Positions 31,631 through 44,463 are shown, counted from the first letter of the stretch. The stretch: 64,000 nt of DNA from Camellia lanceoleosa (GCA_025200525.1 CM045760.1:49247932-49311931), one strand, 5' to 3'. Numbers and translations are program-made. Notes: generated by a model not told the origin, from the sequence alone.

Positions 31631-33434
31631 GGGCATTAAATGATTTAATAATGTTTTAACAATTTAAAATTTCATTTAATATTGCATGAAATTTAAGAAT
31701 TTTATTAAACAATGGTATGCAAAATCATAGGGAGGTGAGTAAAATTTCTCATTTGAATAAATAAAGTAAGGGTAAATTACACTAACACCCCTTGAGATTT
31801 AGGTTTATTACAGTTTCTCCCCTCACTTTTTAGAAATTACATCACCCCTCCGAGGTTTAAAGTTTCATTACAGATTCCCCCCTCAGCAATTTAATTTTTT
31901 TAAATACCAATTTCGCCATCATTGGGTAAATTACATTGACACTCCTCACATTTTAGAAATTACAATCCCCTCCCTAAGGTTTAAAGTAGCATTACCAATT
32001 GTCCCCTTTGTTAATATTAGTTGGAAAAAAAATTAATTGAAAAAAAAATTAATTGGAAAAAAATTTATTTGAAAAAAAAAATTAATTGAAAAAAAAATTT
32101 GTTAGTAAAATTTTTAAAGTTTTGTTTAAAAACCAACGTAAGCTCATTTTTTGAATTTATGTTTTTTTTCCTCAAATTTACAAACTGAGACAACCATTTA
32201 TAAACTAACAAAATTATCAAATAAGTTTTTATAACAGTTTTTTAAATTTTTATAAATGTAAATTGAAAACTGAAAACGAAATGGTTACCAAACACGATTC
32301 AGATAGTAAAAATGTCGTAAAATTAATAAATAATTAAATAAGTTACCAACGTAAAAAATGACTTATCAAAAAATTCTTAAGCTATGTATGGTTTGATTTT
32401 TAGAATTTTTTTTTAAAAAATTAAAAATTAATTTGGTTAAAAAATAAAAAATAAAAAATAAAAAATAATTATCATTTTTATATAATTTTTATCTTTCGAA
32501 TGGTTAGAAATAATTTTTTACAAATTAAATTGAAACAGCCATACGTATGTATATAACCTGTCCAAAAGTTAAAATGATAATTATTTTTTAGCCTTAAATG
32601 ATAGTTATTTTTTTATTTTTTATTTCTTAACCAAATTAATTTTTAATTTTTTAAAAAAAATTCTAAAAATCAAACCATACATAGCGTAAGAATCTTTTGA
32701 TAAGTCATTTCTTACGTTGGTAACTTATTTAATTATTTGTTAATTTTACGACATTTTTACCATCTGAGGCTTGTTTGGTAACCATTTCGTTTTTAGTTTT
32801 CAATTTATATTTACAAAAATTTAAAAAACTGTCATAAAAACTTGTTTAATAATTTTTTGGATTTATAAATGTTTGTCTCAATTTATAAATTTGAGGAAAA
32901 AACGTAAATTCAAAAAATGAGTTTACGTTCGTTTTTAAACAAAAATTTAAAAATTTTACTAACAATTTTTTTTTTTCAAGAAATTTTTTTTCCGACTAAT
33001 ACTAACCGAGGGGGCAATTGGTAATGCTACTTTAAACCTTAGGGAGGGGATTGTAATTTCTAAAATGTGAGTGGTGCTAATGTAATTTACCCAATGAGGA
33101 CAAAATTGGTATTTAAAAAAAATTAAATTGCTGAGCGAGGGAATTTGTAATGAAATTTTAAACCTCAAGAGAGAGATGTAATTTTTAAAAGATGAGAGAA
33201 GAACTGTAATAAACCTAAACCTCATGAGGTGTCGGTGTAATTTACCCATAAAGTAATTAATGGGCAATTTCATAATTTTTGCATAATATTAGCAAATTTT
33301 ATTAAATATCCTAATAGTGAGAGAATTGATAATAGTTTCAAAAGTAAAGGAAATTAGTGTAATTATTAAAATCACAAGAAAAATCTCTATAATTGTTAGA
33401 AACCTCTAGAGGTAAGTGTAATTTACCCTTTATT
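31600..33434 (-). mobile_element. Older GGGTAAATTACA-family element, split by a palindrome
   Basis: Reading minus from 33434: GGGTAAATTACACTTACC, then 'gaggtttctaacaatt' and 'tgattttaataattaca', and after the insertion 'gaaattttactcacctccc'. This order matches the copy starting at 17722. The break coincides with the 9-bp duplication of the inserted palindrome. Its far end near the G-run is not defined. Confidence 0.6.
31770..33247. mobile_element. 1.48-kb near-palindromic element with 9-bp target duplication
   Basis: Arms of about 700 bases (31770-32478 and 32568-33247) are inverted, well-matched copies around a spacer of about 90 bases. Both ends read GGGTAAATTACA inward, and ATAAAGTAA flanks each side perfectly (31761-31769 and 33248-33256). 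Such long terminal inverted repeats with a 9-bp duplication point to a non-autonomous Mutator-like or foldback element. No transposase ORF exists; open frames inside are short and AT-driven. A transcript through it would form a long double-stranded hairpin. Confidence 0.85.
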
Positions 33435-34324
33435 TTTTTTTATTTTTGTAAGTGTGGCATGTGAGTTTTCTTTTAGTTTGTGAATTGAGCTCAATTTTAT
33501 GTTGAGCAATGATTCATATCCCCTTAAAAGTCCCGCCCCCATCACCCCCCACACACACGTGGGGGTTGGGGATTGGGAGATGAAAAAAAAAAAAAAAAAA
33601 AAAAAAAGTTAGCCAATCAAATACAAAAAGGGTGAAGGGGGTGACCTCCAAAGAAGGTCTCAACCTTTATTGTTTTGTGTTAATCACTGACACTTACCTT
33701 GGATCCAACATTTTTTTATGTTTTAATTACTGACACTTCCCTTGGATCCAACATTAATTCGTTAAACTATAGGAAAGTGAAAACAATTGAAAATGATTGT
33801 GTAGGATCAAACGTTCTCTTGCTGTGATAAAAGTAATAACTAATACACCCTCTCTTTTAAAATGATAGTCTTTTTTGAATAATTTAATTTTTTTTATTGT
33901 AGTACAATTATTACATTTAAAAAATAATAATTTTTCAAAATTATTCTTTGATAATACATTTTTTTTTTTGAAGAATATCAATTATTATAATTATACTTTT
34001 GTGTACTTAATGAATTTAAAAGAAAAGTAAAATAGAAAATTTATATTATTTTAGTTCTTAATTTTTTAAAAAAAACTAAATTTTGGAATAACAAAAAATA
34101 AAATAAAAAATTAATATTTTAAAATGGAGGGAATAATAAGGGTGTATTTTTATTTTCTTAATGGGTATAGTATCCATGCTAGCGCCACACTGCCTATTAC
34201 TCGGCCCAAACTCGGGCTCCGCCATGGTAAAATGTTGGTTCAAATTCAGGCCAACAAATTGTAATTTGTATAAATGAGTTTTTGAGTTTGTGTCATGAGA
34301 CACAAACTAGTTTGGTGTAATATA
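33435..34324. other. Intergenic DNA, low complexity
   Basis: Includes a C-rich/G-rich patch (33530-33580), an A-run (about 33583-33607) and a short direct repeat of 'cttggatccaacat' (about 33700 and 33746). Nothing gene-like. Confidence 0.45.
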
Positions 34325-35344
34325 TGTTGGAAAATTAGGATTTTTTGGTAATTTTAATTCGAAATTAAAGTGGGATCTAACCACCGGTTAAGGTGAGTCT
34401 GAGTGATTTTGTATTCTCTCAAGTGAGAAGATTACAATATAAAAATAATGAGCCAAAATCATTGAGGTGTAAATGAGAATTGTCTCATAAAGTAGACATC
34501 AATAAAAGTTGAGCTTAGATTTGGACTTAGTCTTAGTTTAGAGTGGGCCTAGACTTGTACTTGTGCTTGTACATGTATTGAGTTTGGTTTTGGATTTAGA
34601 CTTGGACTTAATATTAAGCTTGAGCTAAGCTATGTTGTGTTGGACTTAGCTTGTGCATGTGTTTGAGAATGGGGTTTGGATTGGGTTGTAACCCAACATT
34701 GGTATCCATTGTGTGACCCATCTAATTAGTTTATTCAAACATCATTATATACATATTTATTTGTATATATTAAGTACATGGGAGGTTTAGACTTTTGTAA
34801 TTCTCATCTTTTGATGATGGAGTTGATGACCATATAGGTGTCCATAGGTTTTTAACCTTAGTAACTCTAGCCCTAATGGCTAGAATTGATGGCCTTAGTT
34901 AATGGCATTTGATAGCCCTATTGATGTATAGCTTTTATGGCTAAGGATTCCCCTACTTGTATAAATAGAGGCCTTTCCCCTCCAACTTAGTAGAAGAGTT
35001 TAAGAGAGATTTTTGATGAAAAATGGAGATGTTGTTTTGAAATAAAAAAATTAGAGATAGTTTTTACACCAAACAAAAATTTCTTATCTTCTTTTGCTAG
35101 TCCCTTCTTTGGCTCTTGTTAGAGAGAGTGCAACCATCATCAAATTCACCGAAGCTATTTAGAAGGTGCTTCTACATTAGCTGATTTTGACCGTCGTATC
35201 CTGAGAGACAGAAGTTGACATACCTCTAGCACCCATGATGAGGTGACTAATCTGTTTTAAAGACACTATAGTATCACACAGGTTTCGGTTTACTTTATTT
35301 ACCTTTTCTCGTATTGTGTATTACTATAGTTGTAATATTCAACA
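34325..35344 (+). mobile_element. Probable copia-like solo LTR remnant
   Basis: Opens TGTTGGAAAATTAGG and can be closed at ATTCAACA, inverted ends typical of Ty1/copia LTRs. A TATA box (TATAAATAG, about 34957) sits in a plausible promoter position. I see no target duplication, primer site or coding region, so the right end is uncertain and the element is probably old. Confidence 0.5.
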
Positions 35345-37339
35345 TGTTTTCTTATTCTATTATGTAATTTGATTAATTACGAATCTATTTATCTTGTTTG
35401 ATTATACAATTTGTACAACAATTTATGGAGTTGTTTATAATTTTTTATTTTAAAAATTTGTGTTAAATTGTTTGATGTGCTTATATTTTTTGAGATAGAG
35501 ATAGTTTAAATAAATTAAAAAAATGATTAGTAAGACGTAGGAAAATGGTGCTTCTAATTACCAATTTTTAATTTTGTAAGAAGTTACCCCTAACATACCC
35601 ACAACAACTCTCACTTGCAACTAATTACACCTCCGTTAAAAGACAATTAAGTGGAATTTAACAATTACTTTTTTGGTTTTTTTTTTGTTTGTTTTTTAAT
35701 TTAAAAAGTTGATGTGTTTGATAATAGTAATATTACAAATCCAGATTAATCAACCCAAAAATTACTCAAAATTATTATTTGTTATTCAAATTTATTTTAG
35801 ATATGAATCTCACACTCTACAAATTTAATCTCTATTTTCTGATAAGTCTGCAACAATAGATTCATTCGTTTAATAGTAATTTAAAAAATTATTTTTTATT
35901 AGTGAGATTTTTTTTTTTTTTAATATTTTCAGATGAAGACAAACATATTTTTGCTTTTTTTAACCCATGCCAAACAATAATGCTACTACCACATTTCGCC
36001 ACCACAATTCATATATTAATCTCTTGTGACACAATTACGACCACTAATGCAATAGAACTCATATGAGTCTTATTAATATCTAAAATAATGATGAGATATA
36101 TGAAATATAATATAAAAATCATTCTTAAAAGTTTTGAGTTTCCACTGCAGTCTTTTATCTATTTATTTATTTTTAAGGTAAATTATTAATAAGTCCTAAT
36201 AGTTAGACTTAATTCCCATCAAGTCTTATTGAAAATAAATCTTGATAAAATTATTGCTAAAAATATTTTTTCGTGACAATTTTTTACATACATCACTAAA
36301 AATTGACAATTAATGACTTTTTTTGTCATGATTTTTATAAATTATCTCTAAAACTTATAATTAGTGACATTTTTTTATGACATTTTTTTATAGAACCTAT
36401 TAGACAATAAGTCCACTCGTTAAGACCTATACGTGAGTACCCTTATTTGTAATCATTAGATAAGATTATTGTTCAACATCTATTACTAGAAGGATTTCAT
36501 TAATTCACACAACAAACTTTAGAATGAGATGGTTCTTAAATTTTAGTATGATATGTGCAAATTCACATACAAAGTAATAAAAAAAAATGAAAAAAAGAAA
36601 AAAGAGTAAAATTCATCAAGTGCAAAATATCATTTTTTTAAAAAAAAAATTGTAATGACTATGGTTAAAAAAACAAGAGAATTAATCAATTTTGGTGCAA
36701 CTTTTGCTTATGGTTTATTAGACAAATAATTTAAATAAACTAAAAAAAAACCTAATTATCTAAAAATTGAGAGAGATGTACTTTTAATTTTATTTTGTAA
36801 TTACCAACTATTAACTTATAAAAATTATACCAAACAAAACCTAGATGTCATTGACACCATTGTGATTGCTTTCAAATTGATGATATAATGTCTAATGAAG
36901 ATAGGGATAGATAGTTCAGTTCTATGGTTGAGATGTTGTGACAAAGGCCTAAAAAATCTTTCAAGATAAGCCTTCTCATGCATGTATGATGGTCAAGTAA
37001 ACAACAATTTGGTTAACAGAGAATTTGTTTTGGAATTGAGGGGACCAATTATTGAATGATTGATGAGAAAAAGCATAAAAGTGAAACAGTTTGTGGGCCT
37101 TAAAGTCTCTTCATTTCAGTATGTGGTGTGCTATTTTCAATTTTAATTTATTTTGTGAATATTAATATAATAAAAAAAAGTAAATATCAATTACACTAAT
37201 CTCTCCTAAAGTTAAAAAAATTAGAATAATTTTTACAAGTTTATCATAATTATACTAGGCTCCCTTAAAGATTTAATTTATATAACACTTGACTTCCTCT
37301 TCATCAGAAATTTGTTAATCATATAAATTAAAAAAAAAA
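35345..37339. other. AT-rich intergenic DNA
   Basis: No gene recognised. About 36260-36410 repeats 'gtgacattttttt'/'gtgacaattttt' phrases, perhaps a decayed transposon. About 37165-37260 resembles the GGGTAAATTACA family. Everything else is A/T low complexity. Confidence 0.4.
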
Positions 37340-37740
37340 ATAGGGGCGGGCTTCCCTCCATTCCGTGATCAGACTGGAAAGTAGTGTTGGGCCCGCGAAG
37401 GGCCCCACGAATCCCATTTTGATAATCTGAACCGTTCAATGTATAGAACTCGTTGAGTACTAAATGCCTGTAAAAAATTACGTTAATCAGATATCGATAG
37501 CTACGTAATCAAATCAGTTTTGCATTAAAAAAAAAATAAATGGTAAAAAAATAAACGATTGACAGAAATATGATCCGATGAGATAGCTATCGATATCCGC
37601 TCAACGTGATTTTTTACGAGCATATTATACTCGATGAGTTCTACACATTAAACGGATTGAATTATTGAAACGAAACACGTGTTGGGCCCCCATGGGTCCA
37701 ATAGTACCTTCCAGTTTGTGTCCGATCACGGACGGGAAGA
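37340..37740. mobile_element. Hairpin MITE, about 400 bp, nearly full-length palindrome
   Basis: The left half (CTTCCC, CCGTGATC, TGGAAAGTA, GTTGGGCCC, AGAACTCGTTGAGTA, ATATCGATAGCTA) is mirrored by the right half in reverse order (TAGCTATCGATAT, ACTCGATGAGTTCT, GTTGGGCCCCC, TACCTTCCA, GATCACGG, GGGAAG). The centre is in the A-rich stretch near 37540. No clear target duplication was found among the A-rich flanks. No ORF. Confidence 0.8.
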
Positions 37741-38029
37741 AAACCAAGACCAAAAAATAATATTATCGTCTTTTTGCATATTTTACCTTATCCGTATGTA
37801 TCTTTATATTTTCATACCATCTACATTAATTTTGATATTTTTAATCTTGTTAAAAAGGAAATCAATATAATTATGTCTAAATAAATTTTTTATTAACTTC
37901 TTTCAGTAAATTTTCTTTTCCTGTCACTTCACAAATCTATTATCTAAACATGGAATAAGAGACCAAAAGAACTGGAAAAGTGAGATCAAGGGTTCACATC
38001 CTCCCTCATTCTGGGTATATTCAGTTATA

Positions 38030-38522
38030 TTATCTTTGGATTATGGATTTGGAGAAATTTTTGAAGAAACAAATGAGGAAGAAAAAAAAACTTCACACTT
38101 TTTTCCTCCCTTTTCCTTTATCTCCACAAATCCTTCTACAAATTCAAGATTTAACCACAACCTTAATATGGCATTTATTGTAGGATCCCTCAATCTATTA
38201 TAATCAAAGACACATATTGCCTGTGTTTGGATAAAGAATTTGACGAAGAATTTGCAAAGGGAAAGGAAAGAAGAAGAAAAAAATGAATAAAATATAATTC
38301 CTGTTGCTTTTCTCTATACAAATTCGTAATCAAATCCTTGATCCAAACACAATATATAGATTCTGTTTGGATCATGAATTTGGATAGACATCTGGAAAGG
38401 AAAAGTGAAAAAGTAGATGAAATGCAGGTGAAATATGACTATTTTCCATTCATATTTTACCTATCTTTTTCTTTTCCCTTTCTAAATTTCCACTCAAATT
38501 CATGATCTAAATACAATCATAG
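38030..38522. repeat. Three adjacent related hairpins
   Basis: Units at about 38030-38170, 38215-38355 and 38360-38522 each start with 'tttggat(t/a/c)a(t/a)g(g/a)attt' and end with its mirror ('caaattcaagatttaacc', 'caaatccttgatccaaaca', 'caaattcatgatctaaata'). Middles are A/G-rich then T/C-rich, so each can fold into one stem. This is a local multiplication of one small MITE. Confidence 0.65.
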
Positions 38523-38594
38523 TGTAACAAGAAAGTGACGACAGCAAACAAAGGCACAAAATTCTTGGCAAAATTGATTCAACAATGCTAGGTC

Positions 38595-39152
38595 CAGTGT
38601 TATTAAAAGCAATAGGCGTACCAAGGAGCCAAGGTCTCCTGGGGTCTGGGCTTAAGGCGCAAGGCAAGGCCAAGGTCTCCTGGGGTCTGGGCTTAAGGCG
38701 CAAGGCAAGGCGCAAACTTCACCGAAGTGATGCGCACCTTGTACACAAAAAAAATATATTATTTAATATAAATAAATAATTTAGGATTCAACGTAAATGA
38801 AATGAAATGTTAAACATTTAGTGTTTTTTGGAGATTAGGAATTAGGACTAATTTTTCTTCTATAATTGATTTGGGTTGAATGCCTAATGTATTGGCATCT
38901 GTAATAAATATAACATATCAAATCAATGGTCAGATTTTAAACAAAACCAATTAAAGAAACAATGGAAAAAGCCCTCAAGACACAAGCCTTGGGCCAATCA
39001 AGTGCTATCGAAGTCGTCTAACCTAGAACATTACAAGACGCAAACCTTGGGCCTAGGCGTGCCTCATCGAAGTCGCCTAGCTTGAAATACTACAAGGCGC
39101 AAACCTTGGACCTGGATAGGACTTGGGCCTAGGCACACCTTTAATAACACTG
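38595..39152. mobile_element. Non-autonomous hAT-type element
   Basis: 558 bases with inverted ends CAGTGTTATTAAAAG / the mirror of CTTTAATAACACTG, flanked by GCTAGGTC and ACTAGGTC (7 of 8). CAGTG ends and an 8-bp duplication are hAT hallmarks. The interior is rich in AAGGCGCAAGG/GGCCTAGGCG words and holds a perfect 41-bp tandem duplication (38630-38670, 38671-38711). No transposase. It ends about 270 bases beyond the stop codon of the kinase gene. Confidence 0.85.
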
Positions 39153-39421
39153 ACTAGGTCTAATAAAAATCAATGACATAAGTTCACTAATTGGCACATT
39201 TGGGTTTAGGATTTGTCTGATTTTTTTTTTCTCAAACAGTACAAAAACCCCATCAGGAACTGAGAATTCAACCATAATTTTCCAGTTGAAAGCAAGATTT
39301 TTCCTTTATAATTGGGTTAAAAATGCATCAACCAAACATGGTAATGCAAAAAAGGTTCTGTGGGGATTACCTAATCATAGTAATACACACAGCACATCTA
39401 ATCACATATAAACCCTAAAAC
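39153..39421 (-). other. 3' flank / probable 3' UTR of the kinase gene
   Basis: Lies immediately downstream (minus strand) of the kinase stop. No other gene is seen. Confidence 0.5.
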
Positions 39422-42400
39422 CTAGAAGAACTCAAAGTCCAGATATTTACCTCCTGGCTTCACCTCTGTCCCAACCATCCTTTTACTGCTGCTACCAACC
39501 CCGACCCCAATCCCGACCGTATCGACAGCTCCAAACTTTGGAGGCGGCTCGTACTCGACTGGTCTTGGTATTTCTGGTGGCGTGCTGCACCGTATCAGAG
39601 CCCAATTTACACCTTCAAAGAATGGGTGTTGCTTGATCTCCGTCGCTCCCCTCTTCACTCCAAGCCGTTGCTGCGGCTCCTTCATGAGCAAGCCCCGGAT
39701 CAGGTCCCGACTCGCATAACTTGTCGCCGGCGACTCTGGGAATCGGAGTTGTTGCCCAACCACGTTGAACAGTGTAGCACGGTTTCCCGAGCCCTTGAAC
39801 GGTGTTTTACCGTAAAGTAGCTCATGTAAGAAAATGCCAAACGTCCACCAATCAACTGCGCTGCCGTGGCCTTCTCCTTTGATGATTTCGGGGGCCAAAT
39901 ATTCATGGGTCCCGACAAAGGACATCGAGCGGGCTGCTGTAGGCTCGGCAACGAGCTCTGGTAGCATATTTGTTGGGAACCGAGGCTCGGCATGAGGTTT
40001 TCGGGTTTTTTTCTTGCTCTTTTGGGGGAAGATTCGGGGAATGAAGCATGCAGGTTGGATGCATACTGATGAGGGTTCGATACAGGCGGGTTGGACGCAG
40101 AATGCTGTTCCTCGTTTGGATGGGTCGCCATTGAATGAAGAGGTTTTAATGAGGGTTGGTGAAACCGCACATCTTAGAGAAAGGTCAAAGTCTGAAAGCA
40201 TTATGTGGCCATCATCACGTACAAGAACGTTTTCTGGTTTAAGGTCACGGTACACAACTCCCAACATGTGCAGATACTCGAGTGCCAAAAGAACTTCTGC
40301 AGCATAGAACCTGGTTACATGAGGAAAGACAATAATTATGACCCTTGTTCACCAGAAAATATTAATATAAATAAAACAAGATAGTAACACTGTGAGAAGA
40401 CGGTCTTCATTTTTTCAGAAGCTTCCTTTGTTATTAAGTGGTTTGCTTTTTGAAGTCCATAGAAAAACAATTTATAACTTCTAACAACCACAAAATGCAC
40501 ACATTAAATCACACAATTTCCTAAAACTTATGTAATGGTTATCAAGAAGCACATCTCTTTGGTCCAAAGAGTTTGGTTGCATCATGCAAATACAATAATG
40601 CACAGCTCCTAAACTACAGCTCAGTAATACAGAGCAAGGCTTAAAACCAAAAAAATGAAATAACATAATATGCTTGTTTTACAAATTGAGAAAAGCATAG
40701 TAATTGTCATCTTTGGTTCTATCAACCAATTAGGTTTTCATATACTGAACAGGGAAACAGATACAGCTAGGATACAGCCAGACACCTTATGGATAAGTTC
40801 AGGATACTTCTATGATATATGTCAGAGTAAAATCTTTTATTTAAAATTCTTAAAACAGAGGCAACAGCATAAATAAGACGAACTTTTGTTTTCAAATTGA
40901 AAGAAATTTTTATCAAAAATATCCAGTCCCATCCTCTGGAAAACTTGGTTGGAATCACTCCATCCCCACCTGATATTTTGTATGCAACTCTATCTTCCCT
41001 GTCAATATTTGATTTGAACAAAATTCTGGCTCCAGAATCCCACTCCTAATGACCCAACTTTGTCCCGGCCCACAAAATAGAGGGGTTATTTGGTAATAAG
41101 AAGACATTTTAAACATATACAAAGGCTAATGGATCAGAGTCTTTCCACGTCTGTGTGTGTGTGTGTGTGTGTGTGAATGTGAATCAAAGCTGAGAGAAAG
41201 GAATCTGACTACACTACCATACAAAGGAGTGAAAACCTGGAACATGCAACATGAATGTATTTGGACTGAGGACAACTGTCAGACCAGGCTATGTACAGGA
41301 CTGGAGCTTGTGAAGCAAAGGAAACAACTCAGAAGAAAAGTAGAAATTAAAAATTCCCCCTTAAAATTATGATGCTCCTAAATCTAAATGCATGAAGTTT
41401 TGCTGCATGTTCTTCCCATTGAATATAAGTCACATCAAGGAGAATCTTATTCAAAATGCAGCAAAGCAACAAAATAGGGAAAAAGGGGGCAAGGCTAATA
41501 GTGATACATGATCTAGAATTTCCCACTTACACTTGGTTAGGCGAGGAAACACAGAAACATACAATCTATTGGTTTTTGTTTACAAAAAATAGGAATCATG
41601 TTCATGTTTATTTTTGCTAAAAACAAAACACATGTTTGGTACATGCAAATATTCTCAAAGCAAACAAAAACAAGAAAACATGTTTGGTGAGTTTTCGGAA
41701 GGGGTGGACCAGGGTAGGAGGTGTTGGAAGTGGCACCAGAGAGGTGGGGAGATTGCCAAAGGTGGTGGCAGGTGGGATTAGGTGGCTCAAGGGAGGGTGC
41801 TGAAGGTGGTGAGGGAGGGAGGAGCAAATGAAAACTTGTTTTCAAATCAAGTGAAAACACTTTTTTATTTCCTAATATTTTGTAATTTCCATAACTGTCG
41901 AACATTTTTTGGGAAACGAAAGCAGTTGTCAAACATGTGTTATTTACAGTTCACAGTTGTTTCGAAAACATAAACATAAACGGAAAACAGAAAACATAAA
42001 ACATAAAACATAAATGTTACCAAACATCTGCATATAAGGTCAACAGGGATTAGTAAGATACGCAACTCAAAAATGCCTCAGATTTACAGTTACCCCAGAA
42101 ACTTGGTTCAAAGCATAATCAACAAGGTGAAGTCGTGGAATAAAGGATTTTCATAAGGTAGAATGTCAATGTTGCCTTGGACATCTCATCATACTTGATG
42201 AGACTAAATTACATAGGCAGTAGTTAATTTTAAAAAGTACATTAAGTGCACTTCAAGACACTAGCAAACTCCAGTCTCAACAAAATAAATGCCTATATGT
42301 GGTAGTATAGAAGTTAATTATTTACTAAATTGACGAAGTTGGAAAACAAAGCAAGAGCAATCAGGCTCAAAATTCTCTCACTTAACAATATGAGAGAGAG

Positions 42401-44463
42401 TACTTTGACAAAAGCTGAAGTAGATCACATGCCAAGAAATAATTTGCGCATTTGAAGCACTTTTTGTTTGTAACTTTGTTCAGAAATTTAGCCCCCAACA
42501 CCCCTCCCCAAATGCAAACACAAGGAAAAAGATCTTTCTACATTTCCTTTGCCTCAATTCATAAATTTGGGCACCAAGACTTGAGAAGGAAACAGCACTA
42601 ACTTGAATGTAGAACTTCCAACATAATAAAATCACAAAGAAATGAATGAACTAATTCAACACTACAGATATCTTTTGTTCTCAATGCTTTCTGACCCCCA
42701 AAGAAAAAAGGAAAATAAAATAGAATCAATGCTCGTTAAAAGGGAAAGATAAGTTGCAAACATGAATCAGATGAAAGCCATGAGACTCTAGCTGCAAAGT
42801 TGCACATAATAATTTAGCAGCTAGGCATTGATGCAATGTATAAATTAATGGAATCATGAATAGTTGCAAATTTGAAGCTAGAAAATCACATTAAATTTAA
42901 GAAGCAAACTACAGAGTGATGAAGTATCCAAAGGAAGATTTTCTTCTCTCAAAAATCAGCTCCTTTTTTCTTTTTGGAATAACTCTCATGATATGAGATC
43001 AATGACATGGAATAATGAAAATACAACAACCAAAGAAGACACTGTGAAATGCTCTTTCAAGCCGTAAAGTATGATTTGGATTTGTAATCAACCATGTCAT
43101 GTTAGGAAAGTGCTTTAAAAGCAGATAAGTGTTTTAGGTAAAACAAAAAACAGAAAGGAGTTGATTATAAGACGGAAAGCCTTGATGATAGGAAAATTTT
43201 AGAATAGCAATCATACCGTGCCGCATACTCTGAAAAATGCTTCCCAGGTTGCCGTTGCCTCAGGGTATGCAGATCACCTCCTGGACAATATTCCATGACT
43301 AGACATGAGAATCTGTCTGTCTCAAAATGAGTGTATAAGGTCGGCAAGAACGGATGGTCCAGCAGCTGCAAAATCTCTCTTTCCGTCTGAGCTCTTGTCA
43401 ACTTCTTCCTGCTTGCAAGTGATGCCTTGTCCATCACTTTCATTGCAAAGTAACAGTGGGTCCCACTCAACTCAGAGAGGTACACACTACCAATGTCACC
43501 ACAACCAAGCCGTTTGAGTAATCGAAAATGACTCATGCCCAATATTCCATCCCGTGCTCGGATGGCTAGAATAGCTTTCCATCTAGGATCATTCCCTTTG
43601 TGAGGCTTATTGGCACTCCCAGTAAGATTACTCCAACTACTGTCATCACTAAGGCCACTGCTATCACTTGCACGGCTAAGGCTTGTTTTTTCACTCTCTA
43701 GAAAATCACCTCGAACGCTCCCTTTTATACTCTCCCAATTCCTGTCCATACTAAGTACACCATCACTCCTAACCCCATCACTCCGATATGTACTGGTGCA
43801 GCTATTGCCAATGCTCATGGCTCTGACCACTCCAGTACTATCAATGCTACTGTGCGGACTTACATTGCCACTTGGAGGCAAAGAAGCATCCCAAATACAT
43901 TCCTTTTCCTCAGAATCCGGGGGAAGGAGAGCGTTCTCCGTGTTTTGTGATGGACAAGGCACTAAAAATGGTGAAGACACTGCACCCAAACCATTTGCTT
44001 CTTCAACCAAGTTCTCAGCGGGTGAAAGAACAGATGAGCTTGGTTTGATGCCAGGAACCCGAATTGAAAGATCTTCTAGAAAAGGACCCTTCATAGACAA
44101 GCTCTTCACCAAGCATTTACCCTCTGATTTGCTTTGACCAATTGGTACGTAGACTGGTCTCATTAGATCAGTATCAACAGGTTCCGGAGGATGACTAGCC
44201 CCCGAAAAAGAAGTAGAACCAACATCCTCAAATGAGTCCCCACTGCCCTTAAATGTAACAATATCTGGCATTACTTCCTCTTGATCTTGTAAATAGTTCT
44301 TCTCTTTCCAGGTTCTTACAGATGCAGGGGAGTCCCAATCTTCTGAGTCTCGTGCATCAGATCGACCCATAACTTCTCTAATAGAAGTAGTGCTTGCAGT
44401 TGCTGCCCGACCCACAACAGGCAACTTCCCAAAAAGCGCCTTTGTTTCCGGAATCTTTTCCAT
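39422..44463 (-). CDS. AGCVIII Ser/Thr protein kinase, D6PK/PAX-like
   Basis: Two exons, 44463-43217 and 40310-39422, joined by a GT..AG intron to 711 codons. Residues 1-312 are Ser-rich and poorly conserved. The kinase domain starts near 313: Gly loop GCGDIG (320-325), Lys342, YRDLKPEN with Asp438, and DFD (456-458) in place of DFG, the AGCVIII signature. An insertion of about 97 residues precedes APE (555-557) and contains the basic run KSKKKTRK (about 513-520), a likely phospholipid-binding patch. [12 protein letters not shown] follows. The C-terminus FEFF (708-711) fits the PDK1-docking FxxF motif. The family acts at the plasma membrane, phosphorylating PIN auxin carriers. The long N-terminus and kinase sequence recall AGC1.3/PAX more than the ~500-residue D6PK, but that is from memory. 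A 5' UTR intron (about 45103-44511) is possible. Confidence 0.95.
40311..43216 (-). other. Intron of the kinase gene (2906 bp)
   Basis: It splits the Arg416 codon (CG|G) between the AAR and [16 protein letters not shown] sequences inside the kinase domain. Content is non-coding: a (GT)n run at 41151-41174, and a possible MITE at about 41630-42034 bounded by CATGTTTGGTA and its mirror TACCAAACAT with an 'aaacataaaacataaa' repeat inside. No gene in the intron on either strand is convincing. Confidence 0.8.

Noticed and set aside
31600..31640. Centromeric or telomeric repeat
   Set aside because: A pure G-run, not TTTAGGG; scattered AAACCCTAA words elsewhere are single teloboxes.
39626..40307. 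Plus-strand frames and a 156-codon minus-strand frame over kinase exon 2
   Set aside because: Alternative frames of the kinase catalytic domain.
43305..44137. Plus-strand frames up to 175 codons opposite kinase exon 1
   Set aside because: Antisense shadows; composition follows the Ser-rich kinase N-terminus.
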